The notes below the pieces were generated by a model. That model saw nothing but the letters and a program-made list of their open reading frames with translations, made no database searches and had not been told where the DNA came from. The position numbers and the translations under genes are program-made. DNA of 64,000 nucleotides, taken from contig JAQSYI010000005.1 of assembly GCA_029256185.1 (NCBI GenBank), positions 1 through 64,000 on the forward strand. Direction: 5' to 3'. Source of the DNA: Paenibacillaceae bacterium (GTDB lineage Bacteria > Bacillota > Bacilli > Paenibacillales > NBRC-103111). The first letter of the stretch is position 1, and the number at the start of each line of letters is the position of its first letter. Below, in pieces: positions 8,100 through 17,762 of this stretch.

Positions 8100-9701
8100 T
8101 TACTTGCCTTTAACAGAAGAATAAAGCTCATTGGCTTCCAGTTCCAACTGTGTTCCGCCCAGCTTGTTCCACTGCTGCACGAATTCGTCGAAATAGCTGA
8201 CAGGCTTGTCGCCACGGATGATTTGGGAATACGCCTCCAATTTCAGCTTGATCAGGTCGCCCCAGAATTTTCCTGACGAAGGCAGCACATCCGATTTGCC
8301 GAACAAGTCCCAGACCGGCACATTGAAGCGGTTCCACTGCTCCATATAGGCGGAGCCGAGCGCTTTTTCAGACAACTCCGGCTTGGGGGCTCCGCCGAAC
8401 AAGGTATTGAAGCTATTGACGATCCCCTCTGTCGCCAGCTTGGCGCGGTCGTCATACGGCGGCAAAAACTTGATGCCGCTCTTCTCGTCGGCAGGATTGT
8501 TGTAATCCCAATGGGTGCCTCTAATACCTGCTCCCACGTCCATGAACACCTGGTCATCATTTTGAATCGCATTGATGATCTTGAGAATCCGCTCCACCTT
8601 CTCCGGGTCCTTCTCCATATGCTTGCCGAAGGCGAAGATGCTGCCGGAGGTTCCCCAGGCCCAGCCTCCCTGCTTGCCGTCCGGCCCCTTGGGCAGGGGC
8701 GCCATCTCCAGGACCGCCTGGGGGTCCGCCTTTTTGGCTGCCGAATACGTGGAGTTAGGATTGCTCAGATCGTACGAAGTGGGGTTGGTTACATGGGTGT
8801 AAGCCACCTTGCCCTCGATCAGCTTCTTGTCTATATTGACCCCGGTGACGAATTCCGGATCGATATACCCTTTGGCGTACCAGTCCGCCAGCACAGTAAG
8901 GGCCATCTTCGCTTCCGGCTGCACGGCGGCATTGACCACCTTGCCGTCCTTCAGCATCCATTGTGTAGGCATGACCCCATACGCTCCAAAGATGGACCAG
9001 AATTGCAAATAATAGGAGTTTCCATTGCTGGTCATGCCGTATACGCCGATATTCTTCAGCTTGGCGAATGCCTGTGTCATCTCGTCTATCGTTGCGGGAA
9101 TGGCATCAACTCCCGCCTTCTTCAGCAAATCTGTACGCCAGCCTTGCTTCGCATTGAACTGGCCTGTGAAGTAATTAAGAGGCAGCCCGTAATTGACTCC
9201 GTTCATCCGGGTATAGTACCAGCCCTGGGGAGCGAAGCTGTCCATCACTGCCTTGGTTTCCGGAGCGTGCTTGCCGATGGTCTCGACAGGCAGTTCGGCG
9301 ATCAGTCCCTGACCTGCAAACTTGAACAGCTGGTTGGGATCATATACGAACATAATGTCCGGCAAGTCCCCTGAGGTGAGCAAAATTTGCTGCTTCTGCA
9401 CGTAGTCCGCCTGCGGGATGGAATAATAGTCGATCTCCACGTTGAAGGTTTCTTCCAGATACTTGACCGCGTATGAATTGCGGCTGAGCTCGCTGGTGGG
9501 CATCATCCACTTGATCTTAAGCCGCTTGGCAAACTCTCCTGCCGGTGCAGAAGCGTCCGCCGCTTGGGGAGAGGCGCCTGTGTCCTGCTCCGGCTTCCCT
9601 GCTTCACCGCCGTTTCCTGTGCCTTGCGAGCAGGCAGTCAACGCCAGCAGCAAGGCCAGCAGCAGCGCGAGCCAGGCCGTCTGCCCTTTCTTTTTTACCA
9701 T
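8100..9701 (-). CDS. sugar ABC transporter substrate-binding lipoprotein (LplA/YtcQ-like)
   Basis: Membrane-anchored solute-binding protein (family 1) of 533 residues. Seen: a lysine-rich start, a hydrophobic stretch and the lipobox LTAC with lipidated Cys near residue 24, then an acidic/alanine linker before the binding domain (KIKWMMPTSELSRN). Large size and the type of partner permeases place it with the LplABC/YtcQ-YteP group, which usually imports oligosaccharides from plant cell walls. A GGAGG site lies 7 nt before ATG 9701. It follows the two permease genes and precedes the secreted beta-helix protein, so the imported sugar is likely a product of that protein. No ATPase gene is present, as is common where a shared MsmX-type ATPase serves such importers. 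Confidence 0.92.
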   Translation of the reverse strand: MVKKKGQTAWLALLLALLLALTACSQGTGNGGEAGKPEQDTGASPQAADASAPAGEFAKRLKIKWMMPTSELSRNSYAVKYLEETFNVEIDYYSIPQADYVQKQQILLTSGDLPDIMFVYDPNQLFKFAGQGLIAELPVETIGKHAPETKAVMDSFAPQGWYYTRMNGVNYGLPLNYFTGQFNAKQGWRTDLLKKAGVDAIPATIDEMTQAFAKLKNIGVYGMTSNGNSYYLQFWSIFGAYGVMPTQWMLKDGKVVNAAVQPEAKMALTVLADWYAKGYIDPEFVTGVNIDKKLIEGKVAYTHVTNPTSYDLSNPNSTYSAAKKADPQAVLEMAPLPKGPDGKQGGWAWGTSGSIFAFGKHMEKDPEKVERILKIINAIQNDDQVFMDVGAGIRGTHWDYNNPADEKSGIKFLPPYDDRAKLATEGIVNSFNTLFGGAPKPELSEKALGSAYMEQWNRFNVPVWDLFGKSDVLPSSGKFWGDLIKLKLEAYSQIIRGDKPVSYFDEFVQQWNKLGGTQLELEANELYSSVKGK

Positions 9702-9797
9702 AATGAACCCTCCTCGTATGAAGTTAAGCTGTGTATATAAAGTCCCTACGGACCCTATACCGGGATGCCGTACTGCAGAAATGCCGTATCCGCCGGT

Positions 9798-10670
9798 TCA
9801 CCCCTTCACGGAGCCAAGCATAATGCCCTTGACGAAAAACCGCTGCACGAAGGGATACATGAACAGAATGGGCAATGTCACTGCCACGATGGTGGCCGCC
9901 TTCATGGATTCCGGGGTTAATTCCTCTAGCCTGCTGATATCCTCTCCCGGGGTCAGCGAAGCGGTCGCCTCCACCACGGTACGCCGCAGGAACAGCTGCA
10001 GCACCTGCCAGCGGTTATCCTGCGTATAGATCATGGCGTCGAACCAGGCGTTCCAATGGGCCACTCCCACCCACAGGGCCATTACGGCCACTACAGGCAC
10101 GGAGAGCGGCAGGACGATGCGCATGAGCACCCGCATTTCACTTGCTCCGTCCATACGGGCCGATTCGATGATTTCCTGGGGAATACTCTCGAAAAAATTG
10201 CGCATGACGATCACATTGAACGCGGAAACAGCGCCTGGCAGAACCAGCGCCCACAGCGTGTTAAGCATACCCAGGTTCTTCACCAGCAGGTATACCGGGA
10301 TGGTGCCGCCGTGGAAGAGCATGCTGAACACGAACAGCTTCATCAGCAGCTTGCGGTGGGGGAATGTGCGTCTGGACAGAGGATAGGCCAGCAGGCCAGT
10401 CATAATAATGGATATGGCAATGCCCAGGCCGGTGCGGATGAAGGTATTGACATATGAGGGCAGCAGGTCGGGATGCGCCAGCACCTTCTCGTACGAGGCC
10501 AGTGTGGGATGAAGCGGAAACAGATAGAAGTCCATGGTAAGGGCATCCGCGGGCGTACTGAGAGACAGGGTGAAAATATACAGCAGCGGATACAGCGTGG
10601 TGAATCCGAACAGCATCAGGATTACGGCGTTCGCCGCGTCAAACAGGCGCTCGCTCCAGGAATAGGTCAA
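9798..10670 (-). CDS. sugar ABC transporter permease (LplC-like)
   Basis: Inner-membrane permease with about six hydrophobic segments, beginning FDAANAVILMLFGFTTLYPL. The conserved cytoplasmic EAA loop reads ESARMDGASEMRVLMRIVLP, and the C-terminus YPFVQRFFVKGIMLGSVKG is typical of the MalG/LplC group. I place the start at TTG 10670, which has AAAGGAGAG seven bases upstream. A longer frame can start at TTG 10697 overlapping the upstream permease, but without a ribosome site. Forms the membrane channel with the 10691-11647 product. Confidence 0.88.
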   Translation of the reverse strand: MTYSWSERLFDAANAVILMLFGFTTLYPLLYIFTLSLSTPADALTMDFYLFPLHPTLASYEKVLAHPDLLPSYVNTFIRTGLGIAISIIMTGLLAYPLSRRTFPHRKLLMKLFVFSMLFHGGTIPVYLLVKNLGMLNTLWALVLPGAVSAFNVIVMRNFFESIPQEIIESARMDGASEMRVLMRIVLPLSVPVVAVMALWVGVAHWNAWFDAMIYTQDNRWQVLQLFLRRTVVEATASLTPGEDISRLEELTPESMKAATIVAVTLPILFMYPFVQRFFVKGIMLGSVKG

Positions 10671-10690
10671 GACTGCTCTCTCCTTTCTTT

Positions 10691-11647
10691 TTACCAAAGT
10701 CCTTGCTCGTTGTCGTACAGCTTGACCAGCGTATTGGCCGCAATGACGAGCAAGAGGCCGACAGTCGAATTGAACAATCCTGCCGCTGTACCCAGCTCAT
10801 AGTCCATGGTCAGCAGGCGCCGCAGCACATAGGTGTCAAGAATCTCGCCTATCTGCGCCGTCGGAGGAGTCATCAGATTATAAATCTGATCGAAACCTAC
10901 GGAGAGGAATCTGCCAATGGACAACAGATACATGATGATGACGGTGGGCATCAGTGCAGGCAGGCTGATATGCCAGATCCGGCGCCAGCGGCTTGCGCCG
11001 TCGGCAATGGCCGCTTCGTACAAGGTAGGGTCTACGGAAGCGAGGACGGCGAAATAGACGATGGAGCCCCAGCCCGCCGATTGCCAGATATCCGTTATAA
11101 CAATGGCTCCATAGAAGTAATCCGGCTGCAGCAGCCACATCTGCGGATCAATACCAAGATATCCGATCAGCTTATTGAATCCTCCCTCCAGCCCGAGAAA
11201 CGGGAACAAAATCCCTGCGAGCACCACCCATGAGAAAAAATGGGGCAGATACGTCACGGTCTGAATGGTTCGCCGGAACCAGGTCACCCGCAGCTCATTG
11301 AGCAGGAGCGCCAGCACGATGGGCGCGGGAAAGGTGAATATCATCTTCAGCAGCGCGAGAATCACGGAATGCTGCAGCGCATCCAGAAAGCCGTGTCCCG
11401 AGAACAGACGGCGGAAATGCTCCAGACCGGCCCAGGGACTGCCCATGATGCCCTCCAGAATCCGAAAATCCTTGAAGGCAATGACAATGCCGTAGATGGG
11501 CACATAGCTGAACAGCAGGAACAGCGCAAAGCCGGGAATGAACATCAGGATGAGCGGTCCGTGGAGCTTGTACTGGCGCCAATTCTGCTGCCGCAGTCCC
11601 GCAAGCCGCCCCGGTCCGCTTTCTTTGGATAGTTGTTGAGCTTTCAT
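10691..11647 (-). CDS. sugar ABC transporter permease (LplB-like)
   Basis: 318-residue permease of the MalF/LplB group with about six membrane spans (FIPGFALFLLFSYVPIYGIV as the first). The EAA loop is YEAAIADGASRWRRIWHISL. The ribosome site GAGGAGGT precedes ATG 11647. It is the first transporter gene after the AraC-type sensor. The 172-nt gap upstream could hold its own promoter; a GC-rich hairpin (CCGGGG/CCCCGG, 11795-11814) lies there. Partner of the LplC-like permease. Confidence 0.92.
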   Translation of the reverse strand: MKAQQLSKESGPGRLAGLRQQNWRQYKLHGPLILMFIPGFALFLLFSYVPIYGIVIAFKDFRILEGIMGSPWAGLEHFRRLFSGHGFLDALQHSVILALLKMIFTFPAPIVLALLLNELRVTWFRRTIQTVTYLPHFFSWVVLAGILFPFLGLEGGFNKLIGYLGIDPQMWLLQPDYFYGAIVITDIWQSAGWGSIVYFAVLASVDPTLYEAAIADGASRWRRIWHISLPALMPTVIIMYLLSIGRFLSVGFDQIYNLMTPPTAQIGEILDTYVLRRLLTMDYELGTAAGLFNSTVGLLLVIAANTLVKLYDNEQGLW

Positions 11648-11819
11648 ACGTAGTTTTTTACCTCCTCATCCATTTGCCCCTTAGCTTAGGACCGTTGGCC
11701 TTTTTAATGCAATCATCACTTTTTCGGAAAACGCGGCTGTGCAGGCGAATTCCCGCTAAGGGCTATGCAGGGGGCGTGGAGGAAGGATGCTTGACCGGGG
11801 AATTATCCCCCCGGGCCAA

Positions 11820-14147
11820 TCAACGGTTGCGAAGCCGGTATTCTCCGGGAGTCATGCCCTCCGATTTTTTGAATACCCGGATGAGATGGGTGGCATTGCC
11901 GTAGCCAACCTCTTGGGCAATATCGGCAATATTCAGCTCGGTGTTCAAGAGCAGGCTCTTCACCTTGGAGATGCGGAATTTGGTTACGTAGGAAATGAAC
12001 GTCTCCCCCATGTTCTGCTTAATCAGCTCGCTGAGATGCGAGGGGCTGACCCCCAATTGATCCGCGGCCAGCTGCAGCGAAAGATCCTCGGCATACCGTT
12101 GTTCGATGAGCCGCCGGGTCTTCTCCATCATCTCTTCCAGCCGGTGCTGCCGGAGGGCGCTCAGAAAGTCAATGCTGGGACCCACAATCTCCTCGGCAAA
12201 CCAGACGCCAAGCGCCTGCGGTGTTCCGAGCCCGCTGAACTCCTCGTACGGGCTCCGTCCGCCGAACACCCGGGTCAGTTCGGGATCATAGTCCTGCAGC
12301 AGCCGCAGAATCGACACCAGCAGCTGCATGGCATAGGTTTTGACCAGAGGAATCTCCAGCTTGCCTGCCTGCAGCTCTTCCAGAAACGCGTTCAATTGAC
12401 ACAGCGCCTGTTGGCGCTCCCCTTCGCGCACCGCCGTCAGCAGCCCGTTCTCCAGTTCTGCGGGATACAAGATACGGGGGTGGGCGGACCGGGATATTTT
12501 GCCGCCGATCAGCACTTCATCGCCCGACTTCACCCACTCCGATTGCAGCGTACGCATGGCATCCTGGTAGGATGCCGACAATTCCCGGAAGCCCTGCACG
12601 GTCCCGCCCACGGCAATGGTCACGGTCTGCTTCAGATACGAAGCCACCGCGTAGCGGATGGATTCAGCCGCCCGTACAGTTTCCCGTCCGGGCTCCGCCA
12701 TCTCCGGCGGGATATTCAGGATAACCGCCACATGATTATGCGAGATAACGGTTTCCGCGTCGAACTTGTTCATGACCAGCTCGCGGCTGATGTTGGCCAC
12801 CGCGAACAAGAACAGCCGCGTGTCCGAGCCGCTGTTCTTGAACCGCGCGTCAGAGCGGCCCGCGTCCATCTCAGCCACAAGCACGGCGAAGCCCTGGTGG
12901 GGAAAGGGCGGCATCTCCATGGGGCGCTGCTGCAGCCAGCGATCCGTCGCCGCATAGTTGCCGAGCAGCGCCGAGAGCAGGAAATGGTCCCGTAACGCGG
13001 GCAGCCAGCTTTTCCATTGGGAGCGGACCTCGCTTACCTCCTGGAGCAACGCAGCTACGCGCGTCTCAATCCGCGCAAAATTGGCCGCATAATCCGCATC
13101 AACCCCCTCCTCGGCCTCCCCGTCCGCAGCGCTGCTCTCCTGCTTGCCCTTAAGGGTCGCAAGCAGGCGCCGGACACCATCCTGAAAGCGCTTAACATTA
13201 AAATAAGCCACTGCCACAGACAGCAGCGACAGCACGCCGGTAGCGGTAAGAATCAGCCACTTGAGCAGTTGGGCGCTGCGGGACAGCGCATCGCTCGGCA
13301 CAAGCAGCGCATAAGCGAAGCCGTTATAAGGGGAATCCTGCCTGGTCAGATACATGCCCCCTTCTTCAGTATCCACCTTGCTCAGGGGCGCTGTTCTCTG
13401 CTCCCGCTCCACAGCCACCAGCCGTCCGATGCCAGCGGAAGCTTCATGGGACAAATGCCCGGTCTGTACGACCAGTTCCCCGCCTGGAGCGAATACAAGC
13501 AGGTTCTCCGACCGGTTGAACGGATAAGAACCGATCATCGCCGCAATCATGCTGATCTTCACATTGATCACGATGGCTGCGGCCGGCTGCTCATAGAAAT
13601 AGGGCAAGAGCCGCACATAGGTAAGCACCTGCCGGCCCGAGCCGTCTCCGAGGGTTCTCGGGGTAATCCAGAACGACGCCTGGCGCCGCTCAGCCGCCTG
13701 GCGCATGGCCTCCTCCCAGGAACGGTCGCCGAATTGGTCCAGGACCGAGAGCGACGCCTTTGATGAAATGACCATCCGCTGGCCTTCATGGTAGAGATAG
13801 ATGGAATCGACCGCATTATAATTAACCGCCAGCGTGCCGAGATCGTAAATCAGCTCATTGGTCAGCTGCAGGGTGCCCAAAGCTGGGGCTGATCCGGTTT
13901 TTACAAATTGGGAGACGTTCTCGCGCAGCGAAAAAGAACCCGCCATCTCCTCGATTTGACGGGTTAATTGATCCACCTGGTCCTTGATTTGGGCGATGGC
14001 CACCTCTGATGTGCGCTGCACCTCTGATTCCACCATCCGGATACTCGTAACGTAACTGAATGTGCCGAAGCCGAGTACGGGAATGATCGAAAGCAGCAGC
14101 AAAAACGCAATTTGCTGTTTGCGCACCAATTCGCGGACAATCTTCAT
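11820..14147 (-). CDS. AraC-family regulator with membrane sensor domain (YesS-like)
   Basis: 775-residue one-component membrane regulator. Seen: an N-terminal transmembrane helix (residues about 12-33), an extracellular sensing region of about 250 residues, a second helix (LLKWLILTATGVLSLLSVAV, near 295-315), a cytoplasmic linker, and a C-terminal AraC-type double helix-turn-helix (LSLQLAADQLGVSPSHLSEL and LNIADIAQEVGYGNATHLIR). The family senses extracellular sugars or their binding proteins and switches on the neighbouring uptake and depolymerase genes. Start ATG 14147 has GGAGG six bases upstream. It heads the minus-strand set 4485-14147. Confidence 0.9.
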   Translation of the reverse strand: MKIVRELVRKQQIAFLLLLSIIPVLGFGTFSYVTSIRMVESEVQRTSEVAIAQIKDQVDQLTRQIEEMAGSFSLRENVSQFVKTGSAPALGTLQLTNELIYDLGTLAVNYNAVDSIYLYHEGQRMVISSKASLSVLDQFGDRSWEEAMRQAAERRQASFWITPRTLGDGSGRQVLTYVRLLPYFYEQPAAAIVINVKISMIAAMIGSYPFNRSENLLVFAPGGELVVQTGHLSHEASAGIGRLVAVEREQRTAPLSKVDTEEGGMYLTRQDSPYNGFAYALLVPSDALSRSAQLLKWLILTATGVLSLLSVAVAYFNVKRFQDGVRRLLATLKGKQESSAADGEAEEGVDADYAANFARIETRVAALLQEVSEVRSQWKSWLPALRDHFLLSALLGNYAATDRWLQQRPMEMPPFPHQGFAVLVAEMDAGRSDARFKNSGSDTRLFLFAVANISRELVMNKFDAETVISHNHVAVILNIPPEMAEPGRETVRAAESIRYAVASYLKQTVTIAVGGTVQGFRELSASYQDAMRTLQSEWVKSGDEVLIGGKISRSAHPRILYPAELENGLLTAVREGERQQALCQLNAFLEELQAGKLEIPLVKTYAMQLLVSILRLLQDYDPELTRVFGGRSPYEEFSGLGTPQALGVWFAEEIVGPSIDFLSALRQHRLEEMMEKTRRLIEQRYAEDLSLQLAADQLGVSPSHLSELIKQNMGETFISYVTKFRISKVKSLLLNTELNIADIAQEVGYGNATHLIRVFKKSEGMTPGEYRLRNR

Positions 14148-14378
14148 AGAGGACCTCCATTTAACGATTGGGATAAGATGCAGGATTGTTATAGAATAGC
14201 AAAATTATCCTTTCAAGCCTATCGCTTTTTTTTCGGATGAGTCTTCGCTGGAGGTTTGCTGCGGGGATAGCCTTGTATCAGGGCGAACGACGTATACGGC
14301 AAACGGCCGGCTCCACTAGGGAACCAGCCGCAGGTGGCAGGTATTAGCGCCATGAGGACCGATGGACCGGAGACGGCG

Positions 14379-15437
14379 CTACGGGACAATCCGGTAATCC
14401 GCCCCGGGTATCCACTCCTCTTGGGCAAAATTCCGGCCGCGGATGCGCACCGTTCCGTCATCCTCCACCTCCACGAACAAGCCTTCGCTTTTCAGCGCCT
14501 CCGGCTTGTAGGGCACATCCTGATTGTTGTACGGCTCCTGCACGGAGGAGGTGTTGACCATGGTAAAGCCCTGCCGGACCACTGTATCGGGCAGGGAGAG
14601 CTCCCAATGGGAATGGCCCGTGAACAGAAACGCCTGGGGATAGCCGGAGAGAATTTCCTTTAACCGCTCATGCTGAATGACCGCGCTGCTGTTCAATGGA
14701 ATGGAACTGCCTGCCACTGTAAAGGGAAGGGGCTGGTGCAGGAATACAAAGATCGGCTTCCCCTCTTCGGCCTGGAGGGAGATGGTGTTCTCCAGCCACT
14801 GAAGCTGGCCATCCGACAGCCAAGCGGATTCGCCGACGGACGGATCGGCCTGGCGGTATGTCTCCGAGCCGAGGAAGAGAAAATGATAGCCTTCTATCCA
14901 CTTGTCATAATAAACACCCGGGTTGCCGGTGAATTGAAGGAAGCGATCAATGGATGCTTCAGGAGTTTCCCCGTTGGGGAAGGACGCATCAGCCCATTGT
15001 CCCCTGCTGTTCAGCCAAGCCTTATAGAATTCATGATTGCCGATGGCGTAGTAAACTTCGTCCGGTTGGGGCAGCTGCTTCATCAGATCACCCAATACTT
15101 CATAGTCCTCCGGCAGACCGTTGTTGGAATCCCCATTGAAGATCAGAGCGGCTGAATCCGGCATCGTCCGCTCCGCGTCCAGCATGGCTTGACGGAAACG
15201 CTCCTGGGAGGGCTTGCTCCACTTCTGCACATGGATATCGCTCATTACCGTAAAACGAAAGCCGGAGGATGCCTGAGGCGCAACTGCTGTTGCAGTTACC
15301 GCGGCATAAACAGAGGAAAGCGGCACTGGAACCGGGTCTACCGTGACTGTGCTTTGCGGATTGCCGTCTGTCAATAAGGTGGATAAAGTCATGGCTGCCA
15401 GCATCAAAGTCCGTCCGACGGAAAAATAAGGTTTCAT
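14379..15437 (-). CDS. exported calcineurin-like metallophosphoesterase
   Basis: 352-residue protein with a hydrophobic N-terminal segment (TLMLAAMTLSTLLTDG) suggesting export or membrane anchoring. The five metallophosphoesterase blocks appear in order: MSDIHVQKW, FNGDSNNG, AIGNHEFYKA, a histidine block (VFLHQPL), and FTGHSHWELS. Such enzymes use two metals to hydrolyse phosphomono- or diesters; the substrate is unknown. AAGGAGGAG precedes ATG 15437. Flanked by, but not obviously part of, the transporter and esterase units. Confidence 0.88.
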   Translation of the reverse strand: MKPYFSVGRTLMLAAMTLSTLLTDGNPQSTVTVDPVPVPLSSVYAAVTATAVAPQASSGFRFTVMSDIHVQKWSKPSQERFRQAMLDAERTMPDSAALIFNGDSNNGLPEDYEVLGDLMKQLPQPDEVYYAIGNHEFYKAWLNSRGQWADASFPNGETPEASIDRFLQFTGNPGVYYDKWIEGYHFLFLGSETYRQADPSVGESAWLSDGQLQWLENTISLQAEEGKPIFVFLHQPLPFTVAGSSIPLNSSAVIQHERLKEILSGYPQAFLFTGHSHWELSLPDTVVRQGFTMVNTSSVQEPYNNQDVPYKPEALKSEGLFVEVEDDGTVRIRGRNFAQEEWIPGADYRIVP

Positions 15438-15824
15438 TGAACGCTCCTCCTTTTTTATCGGTATGTTGTAACTTTTTACCCATAAAAATTCAGTTTACGC
15501 TCAAAAAGATGTTTTTTTATATAAACTATTAAAAAATAACCTATATTAATAGGGCATCTCCCTAATATAAAAAGCCGCGGTACGCCCAAATCGGATCAAT
15601 TCCGCCCCCATGGGATTCCCTTCCCGCTCTCCGATGGAGCTGATCCTTGAAGTGAAGCATTCGATTTCGGAATGCTGTATTCTGCTTGCCAGTTCTTCAT
15701 TGATAACCGGTAATCCCATAGCCTGATCCCCCAGCTCTTATAATGCCATAGCGAAAAAGCCCGCGCAAAAAAGCGCAGGCTCCGGTAAGTCTCCGGTAAG
15801 TCTCCGGTATGCTCGGTCCGGTTA
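15438..15824. other. 387-nt intergenic region
   Basis: Contains a likely promoter area for the metallophosphoesterase gene, an AT-rich imperfect hairpin near 15537-15570 (TATTAATAGGG/CCCTAATATA), the esterase terminator at 15758-15781, and three tandem copies of TCCGGTAAGTC from 15781. No gene is supported. Confidence 0.5.
15758..15781 (-). terminator. rho-independent terminator of the esterase gene
   Basis: On the minus strand, stem AGCCTGCGC / GCGCGGGCT with a T-rich loop is followed by TTTTT. It lies 44 nt after the esterase stop. Confidence 0.75.
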
Positions 15825-16784
15825 TTAGAGCGTCTTCAGGAATTGATAGCTCTTGTCGCTCATGCCCGGCAGGCCCTCGTGGCCGAAATCCGGATAAATT
15901 TCCAGGCGCGGAGCTACTGTCATCTTGTTGATGGCGGCGAATTGGGACGACGGAGGACAAATATTGTCCATCAGACCCACACCAATGATTGTATCGGCCT
16001 TAATCCGCGGCGCCAGATTCTGGATATCAATATAGCCCAAACGGGTAAAAATTTCGTCCTCCCGCTTGTGCTGGGGATCAAAATGGCGGAAGAAGGTCTT
16101 CAACTCCGCATAGGCATCCTTGGCCAGATCCATCTCCCAGACCCGCCGGTAATCGCTCAGGAAAGGATACAGCAGGGCCGCTTTCTTGATCCGGGGCTCC
16201 AAGGCTGCACAAACAAAGCCCAACGCTCCCCCCTGGGAACCGCCTATTGCGCCCACCCGGTCCGCATCGACTTCCTCAAAGCCCATCACAATCGCTGCCA
16301 GTTGAGCAGTATCAAGGAAAATATGCCTAAACAGCAGATTCTCCGGGCTGTCGTCCAGACCGCGGATGAAATGTCCGTGGTGGGTGTTGCCTTTGACCCC
16401 GCCGGTATCCTCCGACTTGCCTCCTTGTCCCCGCACATCGAGAGAAGCGAAGGAGAAGCCCAGCGCCGCATATTGGAGCTTGTCCTGCCAATCGCCGGAA
16501 TTCCCCGTATATCCGTGGAATTGAAGAACAGCAGGATGGGGTTCGGCGGCATTCTTGGGCCTTATGTACTTGGCATGAATTCTTGCGCCGCGCACCCCGG
16601 TGAAATACAGGTCAAAGCATTCGGCGAAGGGAGCGGTAAACTCGGCCGGGACCAGTTCAACCTGGGGATCAACCGAACGCATCTCTGCAAGCGCTCTCTC
16701 CCAGTATGCGTCGAAATCCTCGGGCCTCGGTGTCCGGCCTTGGTATTCTTTCAGCTTCTCCAATGGCATATCGAGCATTGGCAT
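15825..16784 (-). CDS. acetyl xylan esterase / cephalosporin-C deacetylase family hydrolase
   Basis: 319-residue alpha/beta hydrolase of the AXE1 (CE7) family, usually hexameric and cytoplasmic, removing acetyl groups from short xylo-oligosaccharides and other small esters. Seen: nucleophile elbow GGSQGGALGF (Ser near residue 180), Asp in GLMDNICPPSSQ, His in DFGHEGLPG, and the RGQGGKSED segment typical of CE7 enzymes. Length matches the family (about 320). The start ATG 16784 has AAAGGATGAT upstream. No signal peptide, so it would act on imported, acetylated oligosaccharides. Confidence 0.92.
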   Translation of the reverse strand: MPMLDMPLEKLKEYQGRTPRPEDFDAYWERALAEMRSVDPQVELVPAEFTAPFAECFDLYFTGVRGARIHAKYIRPKNAAEPHPAVLQFHGYTGNSGDWQDKLQYAALGFSFASLDVRGQGGKSEDTGGVKGNTHHGHFIRGLDDSPENLLFRHIFLDTAQLAAIVMGFEEVDADRVGAIGGSQGGALGFVCAALEPRIKKAALLYPFLSDYRRVWEMDLAKDAYAELKTFFRHFDPQHKREDEIFTRLGYIDIQNLAPRIKADTIIGVGLMDNICPPSSQFAAINKMTVAPRLEIYPDFGHEGLPGMSDKSYQFLKTL

Positions 16785-16997
16785 GATTCATCATCCTTTG
16801 TTTATCAAAAATTGGGTATCGATCCCTCCTAACTTTACAACCGCTTGTCCCGATGCGCAATAAGGAATTTTCTATCATTGCGCAAGATAAAACAGATGAT
16901 GAAAAAGGCCGCCGCCGCATATAAGTTAGCAAGGCATGAGCGGACAATCCTTCCCTTTTCCGCCCATGTGCCGCTGTGGCTGAATGGGGGATTGTGC

Positions 16998-17762
16998 ATG
17001 AGCGAATTATGGATCGGTGCTTCTGCTTCTTTTGTCTGCACCTCGTTGGGGGCGCTGCCTGCCCTGCTGCTGCGCAATGTTTCGCACCGGGGCAAGGATA
17101 TTCTGCTCGCCTTTACTGCCGGAATTATGGTGGCTGCCTCCACCTATGGCCTGATTCCCTCATCGCTGAAGCTGTCCAATCTGTGGGTGCTCACCGCAGG
17201 TATTCTGGCTGGCACGGTGCTCCTGCTGCTCATTGAGCTGCTGCTTCCCCATACGGACCCGGTGAACAGTCTGGAAGCGCAAGCCGGAGCGGATGATCCG
17301 GAGGAGCTCCGTACCCGGTTGGACAGCGGCCTGCTGCTGTTTCTGACCGCGATGACAATCCATAATATTCCGGAGGGATTGTCCGTAGGGCTCAGCTATG
17401 CCAGCGGACCGGGACAGCTGGGCCATGTGGTGGCCTTGGCGATCGGCCTGCAGAATATTCCCGACGGCTTTCTCATCGCCTTGTTTCTGCAAGCCCAGGG
17501 AACGGGCAGGCTGAAGGCCTGGGTGCTGGCTGCTCTGACCGGCCTGCTGGAAATGCTCGCCTATCTGCTCGGCTACCAATTTTCCGCCCAGTGGGAGGGG
17601 ATTGTTCCCTTTGGTCTGGCCTTCGCCGCGGGCGCCATGCTGTTTGTGGTGTACAAGGAGCTTATTCCCGAGAGCCACGGCGACGGAAACGCCCGCATGG
17701 CCACCTTTTCGTTCATTCTCGGCCTGCTCTGCATGATCGCAATCACGGAAACCCTCGGTTAA
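16998..17762 (+). CDS. ZIP-family divalent metal transporter
   Basis: About 254-residue membrane protein with seven to eight hydrophobic segments. Seen: the ZIP metal-site motifs HNIPEGLSVG in the fourth helix and QNIPDGFLIAL in the fifth, where most ZupT-like proteins have Glu instead of this Asp. ZIP proteins move Zn, Fe or related ions into the cytoplasm. An upstream in-frame ATG at 16845 would add about 50 residues unlike the family; ATG 16998 with GGGGG eight bases before gives the usual length. Stands alone between convergent or divergent neighbours. Confidence 0.88.
   Translation: MSELWIGASASFVCTSLGALPALLLRNVSHRGKDILLAFTAGIMVAASTYGLIPSSLKLSNLWVLTAGILAGTVLLLLIELLLPHTDPVNSLEAQAGADDPEELRTRLDSGLLLFLTAMTIHNIPEGLSVGLSYASGPGQLGHVVALAIGLQNIPDGFLIALFLQAQGTGRLKAWVLAALTGLLEMLAYLLGYQFSAQWEGIVPFGLAFAAGAMLFVVYKELIPESHGDGNARMATFSFILGLLCMIAITETLG

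Noticed and set aside
11787..12995. Plus-strand open frame opposite the AraC-type sensor gene
   Set aside because: Antisense shadow; the minus strand encodes a complete known domain series.
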